A stretch of DNA of 64,000 bases from NCBI GenBank assembly GCA_024234615.1, contig JACKNY010000001.1:586501-650500 (forward strand). The letters run 5' to 3'. A program made the position numbers and the translations under genes. Each line of letters starts with the position of its first letter. Position 1 is the stretch's first letter. Shown piece after piece: positions 41,743 through 50,261 of this stretch. The notes below the pieces were generated by a model. That model searched no databases and was not told the DNA's origin. It saw only the letters and a program-made list of their open reading frames with translations. This DNA comes from Pseudomonadales bacterium. Its GTDB lineage: Bacteria; Pseudomonadota; Gammaproteobacteria; Pseudomonadales; IMCC2047.

Positions 41743-42258
41743 TTAGACAGAGGCTAGCCGCATAAGTGGAGCCTGGTCAGTCAGTATTTTTTGTTTGAGC
41801 TGACCAAGCATGTTGATTGCGGTATCAGTACCTTCTTCCGATATTTGCGTGAATATATCGGAAAGACAGGCCTGATAAGAACGCATCATGATTGCAATCT
41901 GCTCTTTGCCTTCTGGTGTGAGCGATAACGAAAATGAGCGTCGATCTTTAGCTGAAACTTTGCGAACTATTAAACCTTCTTTTTCTAATTGGTTTGAAAT
42001 CCCAGTGACGTTGCCAGCGGATACCATCATGAGCTGTGAAAGCTGACCCATGCTTAAACCTTCGGGGTGGCTCTCCAACTGAGCCAGCATGTCAAAGCGC
42101 GGTAGCGTGCAGCCGAATTCCAGACGTAGATGATTACGTAATTTCGATTCGATAAGGTTGGTGCAGGTAAGCAGTCTCAGCCATAAGCGTAGTGATTGAT
42201 GGTCTTGATCGGCACCACGAAATTCAGCATCTAAAATGCGGTTTTGAGCACTATTCAC
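41743..42258 (-). CDS. MarR-family transcriptional regulator
   Basis: A 171-aa winged-helix regulator: an amino-terminal dimerisation helix, then LAQLESHPEGLSMGQLSQLMMVSAGNVTGISNQLEKEGLIVRKVS as the DNA-binding region, followed by DRRSFSLSLTPEGKEQI (the wing with Asp-Arg-Arg). It starts at GTG 42258. It lies upstream of tnaA on the same strand and is divergent from modA. Its targets may include tnaA or itself; nothing in the sequence shows its ligand. Confidence 0.9.
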   Translation of the reverse strand: MNSAQNRILDAEFRGADQDHQSLRLWLRLLTCTNLIESKLRNHLRLEFGCTLPRFDMLAQLESHPEGLSMGQLSQLMMVSAGNVTGISNQLEKEGLIVRKVSAKDRRSFSLSLTPEGKEQIAIMMRSYQACLSDIFTQISEEGTDTAINMLGQLKQKILTDQAPLMRLASV

Positions 42259-42347
42259 AGTGTTTTATGTTCCTTAATTAGCCGGTTATTTAGACTTGGG
42301 ATTATACCTGAGGTAGCGAATCTAATTTAAACCTAAAGCTACAGCTT

Positions 42348-42361
42348 TTGATGTGGATCAA
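42348..42361. promoter_or_regulatory. FNR/Anr box between marR and modA
   Basis: TTGATGTGGATCAA is a perfect TTGAT-N4-ATCAA site, centred at 42354.5. It could act on modA (+) from about -62 if TAGAGT at 42405-42410 is the -10, or on marR (-) from about -42 if TAGATT at 42324-42319 is the -10. Both -10 elements are weak, so which gene it controls is open. Confidence 0.75.
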
Positions 42362-42477
42362 ACCATCCCAAATAGATATTTTAGGTTTTTGCTGGTGCCC
42401 TCGTTAGAGTTAAAACGGGGCAAATGCTACAATCGCGCTTTTTTATGTCAAGCGATTCGACAGGAGCTTCTTCGAAC

Positions 42478-43296
42478 ATGACCTCTATTCTCTGGACACG
42501 CAGGTTTAACCTGAAGTTTCGGCGTCTCACCCAGGTGGTAATGGGGTTGTTGTTTGGCAGTGTGATGGCCGGTCTTTCTCATGCTGCGACAGGGAAGGTT
42601 CATATTGCTGTTGCCGCAAATTTTGGCGGGGCGCTGAAAGTCATTGTGAAAAATTTTGAGGAAAGATCGGGATATAAGGTAGTAGTTTCGATGGGCTCGA
42701 CGGGGAAGCTATATGCACAGATTGTACAGGGAGCACCCTATGATCTGTATTTTGCGGCGGACAAGGCTCGGCCAGAAAAGTTAGTAGAACAAAATTTAAC
42801 AATAGAAAATACGCCGATACGCTACGCCACCGGAATATTGGTACTGTGGGCCCCAGGCTTCAATATGCAGGAGATAGGTTTGGCTCAGTTGAGTGACAAG
42901 GCAATTACGAAAATCTCGATTGCAAACGTTAAAACAGCGCCCTATGGGCTGGCCTCTCTACAGGTGCTAGACTCTGACCCTCAATTTGAACAAATAAAAG
43001 AAAAGCTTGTGTATGGTGAAAGTGTGGCGCAAGCATTCCATTTTGTTGCTGCTAGGCAGGTTCAGGCAGGATTTGTTGCACTTTCCCAGTTGATTGAGTG
43101 GGGAGCGTTGCGGTCGGAAGACTTGGTTAATAGCGCGAGCGTTTGGCGCGTGCCGCAGGGGTTATATTCTCCAGTGGAGCAATACAGGGTCAGCTTGAAA
43201 GCAAGCCAAGATAACCCGGTGGCGTCAGCATTTATAGACTATTTGGAATCTGTGGAAGGGCAGGACATTATTAAAAGATTCGGTTATGACATTTAG
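42478..43296 (+). CDS. modA: Molybdate ABC transporter substrate-binding protein
   Basis: Periplasmic binding protein for molybdate (or tungstate). The 272-aa form starts at the ATG at 42478 with AGGAG ahead. Its signal peptide ends near SHAATG and is followed by VHIAVAANFGGALKVIVKNFEE, MGSTGKLYAQIVQGAPYDLYFAAD and TAPYGLAS, where the Ser/Ala/Tyr contacts hold the oxyanion. ATGs upstream at 42424 and 42445 lack ribosome sites. It is first of modABC and probably supplies Mo for the nitrate reductase encoded at the window end. Confidence 0.93.
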   Translation: MTSILWTRRFNLKFRRLTQVVMGLLFGSVMAGLSHAATGKVHIAVAANFGGALKVIVKNFEERSGYKVVVSMGSTGKLYAQIVQGAPYDLYFAADKARPEKLVEQNLTIENTPIRYATGILVLWAPGFNMQEIGLAQLSDKAITKISIANVKTAPYGLASLQVLDSDPQFEQIKEKLVYGESVAQAFHFVAARQVQAGFVALSQLIEWGALRSEDLVNSASVWRVPQGLYSPVEQYRVSLKASQDNPVASAFIDYLESVEGQDIIKRFGYDI

Positions 43297-43331
43297 CGTT
43301 ATCTGTCCAGAACTGGTGGCCTAGGTCAGCC

Positions 43332-44027
43332 ATGGATTTTCTGTTGAGCCATGAGGATATGCAGGCGTTTTGGGTTACGCTCAAACTTGCCGCCATTACC
43401 ACGTTGTTATTATTGCTCATAGGCACGCCTTTGGCTTGGTGGCTATCCCTACGAAAAACCTGGTATCGTGCGGTCATTGAAGCAATTATCGCAATGCCAT
43501 TGGTATTGCCGCCTACGGTATTGGGGTTTTATCTGCTGGTCGCCTTTGCACCACAGGGTATTATAGGGAAAACACTGAATGTTATGGGACTCGCTCCCTT
43601 AGCATTTACCTTTTCCGGCCTAGTGGTGGGCTCGCTGATTTATTCCATGCCCTTCGTTATTCAACCCTTACTGAACGCTTTTCATGGGGTGGGGCGCAAA
43701 CCACTGGAGGCGGCAGCAACATTAGGGGCTTCGCCTCTGGATAGATTTTTTAACGTTGCCGTGCCGATGGCGAAAAGAGGGTTTATTACGGCCATCACCT
43801 TGGGATTTGCACACACGCTCGGCGAGTTTGGTGTGGTTTTAATGATAGGAGGCAACATTCCCGGCGAAACGCAGGTGCTCTCTATTGCGATTTACGACCA
43901 TGTCGAAGCGCTTGAATACCAGCAGGCGCATGTGCTTGCCGCTGTGCTCGTTCTCTTTTCATTGATTCTCATGTTGCTGCTTTATAGCAATAATCGCAGT
44001 CGCACGGTACTTCCCGATGATGCTTGA
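43332..44027 (+). CDS. modB: Molybdate ABC transporter permease
   Basis: A 231-aa inner-membrane permease with about five or six helices. It has the EAA loop that docks the ATPase (KPLEAAATLGASPLDRFFNVAVP), with LALPLVLPP-like AMPLVLPPTVLGFYLLVAF as in ModB/CysT. It lies between modA and modC, and its end overlaps the modC start by 11 bp. Confidence 0.95.
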   Translation: MDFLLSHEDMQAFWVTLKLAAITTLLLLLIGTPLAWWLSLRKTWYRAVIEAIIAMPLVLPPTVLGFYLLVAFAPQGIIGKTLNVMGLAPLAFTFSGLVVGSLIYSMPFVIQPLLNAFHGVGRKPLEAAATLGASPLDRFFNVAVPMAKRGFITAITLGFAHTLGEFGVVLMIGGNIPGETQVLSIAIYDHVEALEYQQAHVLAAVLVLFSLILMLLLYSNNRSRTVLPDDA

Positions 44028-45093
44028 AATTCGCACGCGCCTGCCGCGTTCAGGTTTTGACTGTGAGTTTGATACTCGGCTGGAGGCACGGGGCGGTTAC
44101 GCGATAATTGGGCCGTCTGGCTCAGGAAAAACCAGTTTGTTACGCTTTATCGCGGGCTTGGAAAAAGGCTTTAATAGCTTTCTGGCCTTTGATGGGAACC
44201 TCTGGCAGGACGACAAAAGGGGACTATTTGTACCGCCGCACAAGCGACGTATCGGTTATATATTTCAAGACATTTTGTTATTTGAGCATCTGAGTGTGAA
44301 GGATAATTTACACTTTGGAAAAAAACGTGTGCCATCAAATGGCGCAATCGTGTTGGGCTATGATGAAATTATCGAACTATTGGATTTGCAGCCGTTACTA
44401 AAACGCTCGCCTGACGCATTGTCTGGCGGTGAAAAACAGCGGGTTGCCATTGCCCGCGCGCTGCTCACCAGCCCCATACTGTTATTGATGGATGAACCGC
44501 TCGCCAGCTTGGATCCAGAAAGTAAAAATACCATTTTGCCTTATTTTGAACGCGTGACTCAGCACTTGGATATTCCGATTCTTTATGTCAGTCATTCGCT
44601 AGATGAGGTGACACGCTTGGCTGATCATGTACTCTATATTGAAAAAGGGCACATCCTCACGCAGGGCGCGATGCGGGAAACGGTGGCACGGCTCGATCTG
44701 CCGCTGGCACATTTGGATATGGCGGGAACGGTAGTCAGTGCAGAAATAGCCGATCAGGATAATCAGTTTAATCTTTCGATTCTTCATTCTTCCGCCGGAA
44801 CCTTTTCCGTGGAACAGCTACCCTACCCATTGGCAACCAAGGTTAGGTTGCGGATTAATGCGCGCGACGTTAGTCTTTGTCGTGAGTTGCCTACCGACAC
44901 CAGTATTCTCAACTGTATTGCTGCAACAGTGATCGATCTGGCCGATGATACTCAGGCTCATGTCGTCGTAAGTTTAGCCGCAGGGGACGAGGTTTTGCTA
45001 GCAAGGATTACCCGCAAATCAGCCCACACTCTGGCCATTAAGCCAGGCGTGAAAGTCTATGCGCAAGTAAAAAGCGTTGTGTTGATGCACTAA
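44017..45093 (+). CDS. modC: Molybdate ABC transporter ATP-binding protein
   Basis: The 358-aa ATPase of the ModABC importer. It has Walker A (GPSGSGKTSLLRFIAGL), signature (LSGGEKQRVAIARAL), Walker B (LLLMDEPLASLD) and the switch His (VSHSLDEV). A carboxyl MOP-like regulatory domain (about residues 290-358: ILNCIAATVIDLADD ... KPGVKVYAQVKSVVL) binds molybdate. It overlaps modB. The start may be the first or second of two adjacent ATGs. Confidence 0.96.
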   Translation: MMLEIRTRLPRSGFDCEFDTRLEARGGYAIIGPSGSGKTSLLRFIAGLEKGFNSFLAFDGNLWQDDKRGLFVPPHKRRIGYIFQDILLFEHLSVKDNLHFGKKRVPSNGAIVLGYDEIIELLDLQPLLKRSPDALSGGEKQRVAIARALLTSPILLLMDEPLASLDPESKNTILPYFERVTQHLDIPILYVSHSLDEVTRLADHVLYIEKGHILTQGAMRETVARLDLPLAHLDMAGTVVSAEIADQDNQFNLSILHSSAGTFSVEQLPYPLATKVRLRINARDVSLCRELPTDTSILNCIAATVIDLADDTQAHVVVSLAAGDEVLLARITRKSAHTLAIKPGVKVYAQVKSVVLMH

Positions 45094-45364
45094 AGAATTA
45101 CACATAGGTTGCTTTGATTTTTCGTTCACTCAGAAAGCAATCACCACCCATTTTTAGCTGTTTTGTACCATCCGATTTTAGAACTAAAACCCTATTATTT
45201 TTGTACCAAAACTCCCATCAAGACGATAGGGTGTAGCTTCTTAACATCTAATAACGGGTGTTTAGGATCGCTCTCACGAAAATCAAAAAGACATAGACCG
45301 GGGTAAAGAGGGCAGCGAATAAAATTATTGGATGAGATAACGTATCTTTTCTGGAGTACGGTAA

Positions 45365-46108
45365 GTGAATGATTTAGGGCCTGAAAAGGCGTTAGGCGGG
45401 CGCACGCATTATGGTCAGGTGTTAGGCATATTAACCCTTTGCTCGACTACTCCAAGGTTGGTCGGCGACCCAGGACATGCTCAGACGTTTGAGTTCCCTG
45501 TGCTGTATGGCTTAGTTGAAGGGGTGACGATTCAGGATTTAATCAGCATTAATATGTCCTGTATAGATAAGATTGTCCAAGCGGCGCAACAACTGCAACA
45601 CAGGGGTGTTCATTTCATCACTACTAGCTGTGGGCTTTATGCCCCTTTTCAGCAGGAGATAGCCAATCAGTTAGCGGTCCCTTTTGTTAGTTCTGCGCTA
45701 CAAATGACGCCGTTGTTGAAAAGCTTTTTACCTGCTGATATGAAGGTCGGCGTGATTACCGGACACTCGGGATTATTAAGTAACGATCATCTCCAGGCCG
45801 CTGGATTTCGATTGGATGACGTGGTCGTGAGAGGCATGGAGGATTATCCAGAATTTAAAAGGGTAGTGTTGGACGGGGCGCAGGATATGGATATTAAAAA
45901 ATTCAGACGCGATGTCGCCAACGTAGCGTCTTCGCTTAAAAACTGTGGAGAGAAAATTGGTTTAGTGGTGCTCGAGTGCTCCAATTTAGTACCTTTCAGA
46001 AGTGAGATACAGGCAGTCTTGAAAGCGCCGGTCTATGATGTGGTTAGTCTTGCCAATTTTGTTGCAGCAGGCTATCAGCGCATCACCTTCCCGGCCCACT
46101 ACATTTGA
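45365..46108 (+). CDS. Asp/Glu racemase-superfamily protein
   Basis: A 247-aa protein of the aspartate/glutamate/hydantoin racemase superfamily, with the two-cysteine catalytic layout: Cys89 in FITTSCGLY and Cys205 in VVLECSNLVP. VGVITGHSGLL lies in the middle. It starts at GTG with GGAG 8 nt ahead. Substrate is unknown. It is followed 80 nt later by a class-V PLP enzyme on the same strand, so the two may act together on an amino acid. The 45094-45364 gap upstream shows no recognised site. Confidence 0.8.
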   Translation: MNDLGPEKALGGRTHYGQVLGILTLCSTTPRLVGDPGHAQTFEFPVLYGLVEGVTIQDLISINMSCIDKIVQAAQQLQHRGVHFITTSCGLYAPFQQEIANQLAVPFVSSALQMTPLLKSFLPADMKVGVITGHSGLLSNDHLQAAGFRLDDVVVRGMEDYPEFKRVVLDGAQDMDIKKFRRDVANVASSLKNCGEKIGLVVLECSNLVPFRSEIQAVLKAPVYDVVSLANFVAAGYQRITFPAHYI

Positions 46109-46188
46109 AGTAAATCCTCGGTCAGTAATAGTTTGGGCTAAAGCCGGGGTACGAAAGAACAACGAATAATGAATTGAATGAGGTAAAA

Positions 46189-47430
46189 GTGAAAAAAAAT
46201 TACATTGATGAAAACCTGGATGCCATTCGAGGCGAATTTAAGTTAACGGATTACTGGGTCTATCTTAATGCTGGTGATCAGATGATACCCGGTAACTATT
46301 GGTTAAAAGCCGCTCGGGATTTTTATAACTTTGTCGAATTTGGTCGCATGGAAGATATTCCTAATGCCGACATTGCGACGCATCCCTTTTTGACTTCCGC
46401 CTGGGATGAAAGTATTACCCGCGGAGCACGTTTTATTAACGCGGATAAAGATGAAGTGACGAACGCTTATCGGCCGTCGATTGCTGCCAACCTCATTATG
46501 TATAACATGCTTGATTGGAAGGCAGGCGACAATATTGTCGTGAATGACCTGTCATATCCCTCGTTTCTTTATATTGCCCAGGATATCTGTAAGCGTTACG
46601 GCGTTGAGCTGCGCTTCGTCAAACATGTCAATGGCGAGATACTGATGGAAGATCTTGAAGCGCAGGTTGATGGTAACACCAAGCTAGTTATCGTGGACCG
46701 TACGACAGCGTTCTGCGGCTTCACCTTTAACATGAAAGAGGTGTGCAAAATTGCACATAAACATGGCGCGTTAGTGCTCGATGATGCGATTCAAGCCTTT
46801 GGTGCTATCGATATTGATGTAAAAGACGATGATGTGGATATGATGGTTACCGGCGCCTACAAATGGCAATGCGGCCCAGAAGGTGCAGGGCTTTTTTATA
46901 TCAAAAAAGAACTGATCGAAAAAATCGATCCAAGATTCCGCAATTATATTTGGTCAGATATTCCCGGTCCGGTTCCCTTTGGCGTTGAGAACCACGACAA
47001 CATGGCGCATTGGTCGTATCCGCCAGTCAATAATGCCAATAAATTTTCCCAAGACGTGACTATCGGGCCATCACTATTCGGGTGGATTGCCACCTTAAAG
47101 TTCTATGAGAAAATTGGTATTACCAATGTGGAAGAACGCATTAGACGTTTGGGTACCTACGCGATTGAGCGCTTGCAGGAAATTGGCTGTACCGTCACTT
47201 CGCCTACCGATCCAGCCAAGCGCCATGGCCTGATTACCTATACTAGCGGTAGCTACGAAAAGGACGCCGCTTTTTTTGCCAGTTGTGCGGCACCAGGCCG
47301 TTGTATGAAACCGATTAAAATTTCGATGCGCAATCTTGGTGGTGTAGGTAACCTGAGAGTTTGCACTCACTTCTTTAATACCGAAGAAGAAATCGATTAT
47401 CTGATAGAGCATCAGAAACGTATGCTCTAG
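46189..47430 (+). CDS. Class-V aminotransferase/desulfurase-fold PLP enzyme
   Basis: A 413-aa fold-type I PLP enzyme of the cysteine desulfurase/isopenicillin N epimerase group. ALVLDDAIQAFGAIDIDV carries the cofactor Asp, and TGAYKWQCGPEGAGLFYI contains the Schiff-base Lys225. NDLSYPSFLYIAQ and TNAYRPSIAANLIMYNML lie earlier. No desulfurase Cys loop is evident. The GTG at 46189 with GAGG 5 nt ahead is preferred over a TTG five codons earlier. It is paired with the racemase-like gene. The exact reaction is unknown. Confidence 0.8.
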   Translation: MKKNYIDENLDAIRGEFKLTDYWVYLNAGDQMIPGNYWLKAARDFYNFVEFGRMEDIPNADIATHPFLTSAWDESITRGARFINADKDEVTNAYRPSIAANLIMYNMLDWKAGDNIVVNDLSYPSFLYIAQDICKRYGVELRFVKHVNGEILMEDLEAQVDGNTKLVIVDRTTAFCGFTFNMKEVCKIAHKHGALVLDDAIQAFGAIDIDVKDDDVDMMVTGAYKWQCGPEGAGLFYIKKELIEKIDPRFRNYIWSDIPGPVPFGVENHDNMAHWSYPPVNNANKFSQDVTIGPSLFGWIATLKFYEKIGITNVEERIRRLGTYAIERLQEIGCTVTSPTDPAKRHGLITYTSGSYEKDAAFFASCAAPGRCMKPIKISMRNLGGVGNLRVCTHFFNTEEEIDYLIEHQKRML

Positions 47431-47458
47431 CCAAAGCGCTTACCCAAGTTCCCTCCTC

Positions 47459-47495
47459 AAGGGCTGCTGCAATTTATTGTGGTGGCCCTTTTTTT
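47459..47495 (+). terminator. Intrinsic terminator after the class-V PLP gene
   Basis: AAGGGC pairs with GCCCTT across a 20-nt loop and is followed by a run of seven T (47489-47495). It lies 29 nt after the stop codon. The stem is short, so efficiency is uncertain. Confidence 0.6.
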
Positions 47496-48070
47496 ATCTG
47501 TTTTTGTCTCCCTTATGAATTTTCCACACTCCCAAGGTCATGACCGGCAACAACCAATCTGTTTACGCGTGATATTGATTATATCTATGACTCTACGCCT
47601 ATCCTTATTTTCTTTAATGCCCCTGTCGTTGCGATCACCAATCAGATTCAAGAACGAGAAGTTCGTTCAACTGAAATACGTTATGCTTCTAGCTTTGATG
47701 GTGCTGTCAATTTCGTGATGGGTTTGCTGTACCAAGAAGATGAGATTGACTTTGATCTCCAGGTGCTAACGGCCGATGCGAACGGTAAACCTATTGGTAC
47801 TTTCAGCCAGTTAGATGCGGATGATGCCTTTATTGGTTCCGGTAGCACGATTTTTGGCCGCACGCTGTCTGTTGAGTCTGAAAACAGTGCTGTGTTCGGT
47901 GAAATTAACTATCAATTAAGCGATACCATGAACCTCACCTTAGGTGCGCGCTATTTTGAATCGGAGTCGGAGTCCGCTTCCGCGAATACTCACCCTTTCT
48001 TTGGTTTTCAGGGTAATCCCATTGAGTTTCAGAATAGAAGCACGGAGGATAACAAGGCGACATTCAAAGC

Positions 48071-48085
48071 TAACCTAACCTAACC
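48071..48085 (+). repeat. Three tandem TAACC units causing a +5 frameshift
   Basis: TAACC x3 within the receptor pseudogene. Removing one unit restores the coding frame across the site, so it is probably a slipped-strand duplication of 5 bp. Confidence 0.85.
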
Positions 48086-48693
48086 TATGAGCCGAATGAG
48101 GACATGTTGTTTTACGGAAATATTGCACAAGGGTTTAGGCCTGGCGGTACCAATGCCGTCATTTTGCCAATCAACGTGGTTTTACCTGAAGGCTTTGATT
48201 CGGATGAGCTGATCAGCTATGAAGTTGGCATGAAATCCACCTGGTTGGAGAAAAGGCTTCAATTAAACGCCTCGCTCTATTACACCGATTGGGAAGACAT
48301 TCAAACGGGCAATGCGATACAAAGCTTCTCCTTCACCGATAATTTGGGAGAAGCCACGGTGAAGGGTATGGAAATCGATATGCGCTATCGGCCCAACGAA
48401 AATTGGGATTTCTCAATTGGTGGCAGCTGGATTGATACTGAATTGGGTAGTGATGAACCGAGTACCGTTGGTGACTTTCCCGGTGAAGAAGGCGATGAAT
48501 TCCCTAATGTGCCAGACTTCACCGGTTTCATAGCCGCCGCCTATAGTTGGCAAGTGACAGATGCGATGGAAGGGCGAGTTAATCTCGACTACAACTACCG
48601 TGGCTCTAGCGCGACAGAATTTAACAGCGCAAGCCCATTCTATAATGAGCTGGATGCCTACGGTGTTGCGAACCTTAACTTTGGTGTGAAAAC

Positions 48694-49967
48694 ACTGCTG
48701 TCCCGTTAACTTTCATAGCAGCACCATCTGATTAATGTCAGGTAACCTGTCGGGAATCGGATCACCTCTGAGTAGAGCCATCAACTCTCGTTTTTCAAAC
48801 AAGTTAAGCTGCAATAGCCGCAGGATTTGCTGCATGCTTTTGGGCAACTTTGATTGGAACTTGAGATAAGCTAATAATAGATAAACACACAGTGCAATCC
48901 AGATTTGGGTCATGACGGCATTCTTGCTGGTGCCCACAAATGATTTAATCTTCAGGTTTTGTTTAATCCACTTAAAGAATAACTCAACTTGCCACCGCGC
49001 TCTGTAAATGTCCGCAATGGTCTTGGCAGAAAGCTGGAAATTATTGGTCAAGAATACATAGTGCTTACCCGTTTCTGCATCACGATAACCAATGCGACGC
49101 AATTGAGTTGGACATTTCTTTGCTGTCTGTGGGCCCGTAAACTCGATAGCCTGATCGCTGGTCAAACCTTTGCTTTTCAACACAGGTCGACGTGATACCG
49201 TGCGATATTTAGCATTAGTTTTAAGGCGCGTGACGAAAAATATTCCTTTATCCGTCAATTGGTTATACCACGTATAGTCGTTGTAGCCCTTATCGATAGC
49301 AATAATACTCCCTTTGGGGAACTGCAACGTGCGACCCACCGTCACATCATGTGTCCTACCGTCGGTTACCGTGACAAATTCGGGCAGGTAACCCGCATGA
49401 TTTAAACCAACATGAAGTTTGATTGCACCCTTGGTAGTGCGAAAATCAGCCCAGGAGAAAACCGATAGGCATAAATCAATGGTCGAAGCATCCAGCGAAT
49501 AGAGTACGTTTTTGAATCGAAAATTATGCCCTGACACTGTGCTCTGACAACGGCTTAACAGCTTTCCAAACAGGGTTTCATACAATGAATAAGGCTTATC
49601 ATTATTGAGGCGGGACAAGTTGGATCGAGATAATTTGGCACTGCCCAGATGATACAGACGGTGCGCTTGTGCGGAGGTGTTTTCGACAATATCGCGCAAG
49701 CTGTTTCTGCCCGCCAATTGTGCCATCATCATGGTGACAAACTGTGACCAACGGGATGCCTTTCTAAAAGAACGACCACAATGGTGTTGTTTTGCCAAGG
49801 ATTCAAACTCATGTCTCGATACCAATTTAAGCAGTTGAGAAAAGACTGTGTTATTATGCGCCATGGCCTGATTTCCTTTTTGTTTTTCAATGGTTTGTCG
49901 TGATTTCATTGTAACAAAACAAATCGGTTTTCAGGCCTCTTTATTTAGTCCTTAACGGGACAGCAGT
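48694..49967 (-). mobile_element. IS4-family insertion sequence, 1274 bp, apparently complete
   Basis: It is bounded by perfect 16-bp inverted repeats (ACTGCTGTCCCGTTAA at 48694-48709 and its complement at 49952-49967) and flanked by 11-bp target duplications GGTGTGAAAAC (48683-48693 and 49968-49978). Because one extra base also pairs at the ends, a 17-bp repeat with a 9-bp duplication is an alternative reading. It contains one transposase gene on the minus strand and nothing else. The intact repeats and duplication suggest recent insertion. Confidence 0.95.
48713..49864 (-). CDS. IS4-family DDE transposase
   Basis: A 383-aa transposase with an amino-terminal DUF4372-type region (VFSQLLKLVSRHEFESLAKQHH), then the DDE catalytic residues: Asp in LYSLDASTIDL, Asp in IIAIDKGYNDY, and Glu in YRARWQVELFFKWIK. 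The last carries the exact Y-x2-R-x3-E-x6-K signature of IS4. The ATG at 49864 is preferred, with AGGAAA about 8 nt ahead; an in-frame ATG lies 15 codons upstream. The gene appears full length. Confidence 0.94.
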   Translation of the reverse strand: MAHNNTVFSQLLKLVSRHEFESLAKQHHCGRSFRKASRWSQFVTMMMAQLAGRNSLRDIVENTSAQAHRLYHLGSAKLSRSNLSRLNNDKPYSLYETLFGKLLSRCQSTVSGHNFRFKNVLYSLDASTIDLCLSVFSWADFRTTKGAIKLHVGLNHAGYLPEFVTVTDGRTHDVTVGRTLQFPKGSIIAIDKGYNDYTWYNQLTDKGIFFVTRLKTNAKYRTVSRRPVLKSKGLTSDQAIEFTGPQTAKKCPTQLRRIGYRDAETGKHYVFLTNNFQLSAKTIADIYRARWQVELFFKWIKQNLKIKSFVGTSKNAVMTQIWIALCVYLLLAYLKFQSKLPKSMQQILRLLQLNLFEKRELMALLRGDPIPDRLPDINQMVLL

Positions 49968-50137
49968 GGTGTGAAAACTAATAATTGGCATGTTACTTTG
50001 TTTGTGAGAAATCTGTTTGACGAGGATGAGGCGATTGATATTCTTGACGCCGATCAGGAACAGAAAGCAGCTTTAATCTTAAAGCCGCGCACCATCGGGT
50101 TAAGAGTTAAATATCAAATTTAATTTTAAAAAAATGG

Positions 50138-50167
50138 AAAGCCCGAACTAGTTCGGGCTTTTTTTAT
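50138..50167 (+). terminator. Intrinsic terminator after the receptor pseudogene
   Basis: An 11-bp perfect stem, AAAGCCCGAAC with GTTCGGGCTTT, with a 2-nt apparent loop, is followed by more T. It lies 15 nt after the old receptor stop. Confidence 0.9.
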
Positions 50168-50261
50168 CCCTCGATTCGCCACTATGAATTCCTGCAAGAA
50201 CGCGAAAGAGCAAAGTACGCCGGTATTAAATTTATGAGATATCCTCCGCAAGGCTTTGCTG

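Larger units (their letters stand above)
47544..50123 (+). pseudogene. Decayed TonB-dependent receptor, interrupted by an IS4-family element
   Basis: Barrel part of a TonB receptor. Readable protein begins after a stop at 47541 (FTRDIDYIYDSTP...), with no signal peptide or plug. A frameshift occurs at 48071-48085, where TAACC is present three times and two copies would keep frame (KANLT then YEPNEDMLFYGN). The frame then runs on (AQGFRPGGTNAV ... NLNFGVKT) until an insertion sequence. Beyond it the reading continues NNWHVTLFVRNLFDEDEAI to IGLRVKYQI and a stop at 50121. It is broken by three separate events and cannot make a functional receptor. Confidence 0.92.

Noticed and set aside
47479..47718. 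A 79-codon plus-strand frame at the receptor pseudogene start
   Set aside because: It is out of frame with the receptor reading, which is clearly recognisable (RDIDYIYDSTP and onward) through the same bases.
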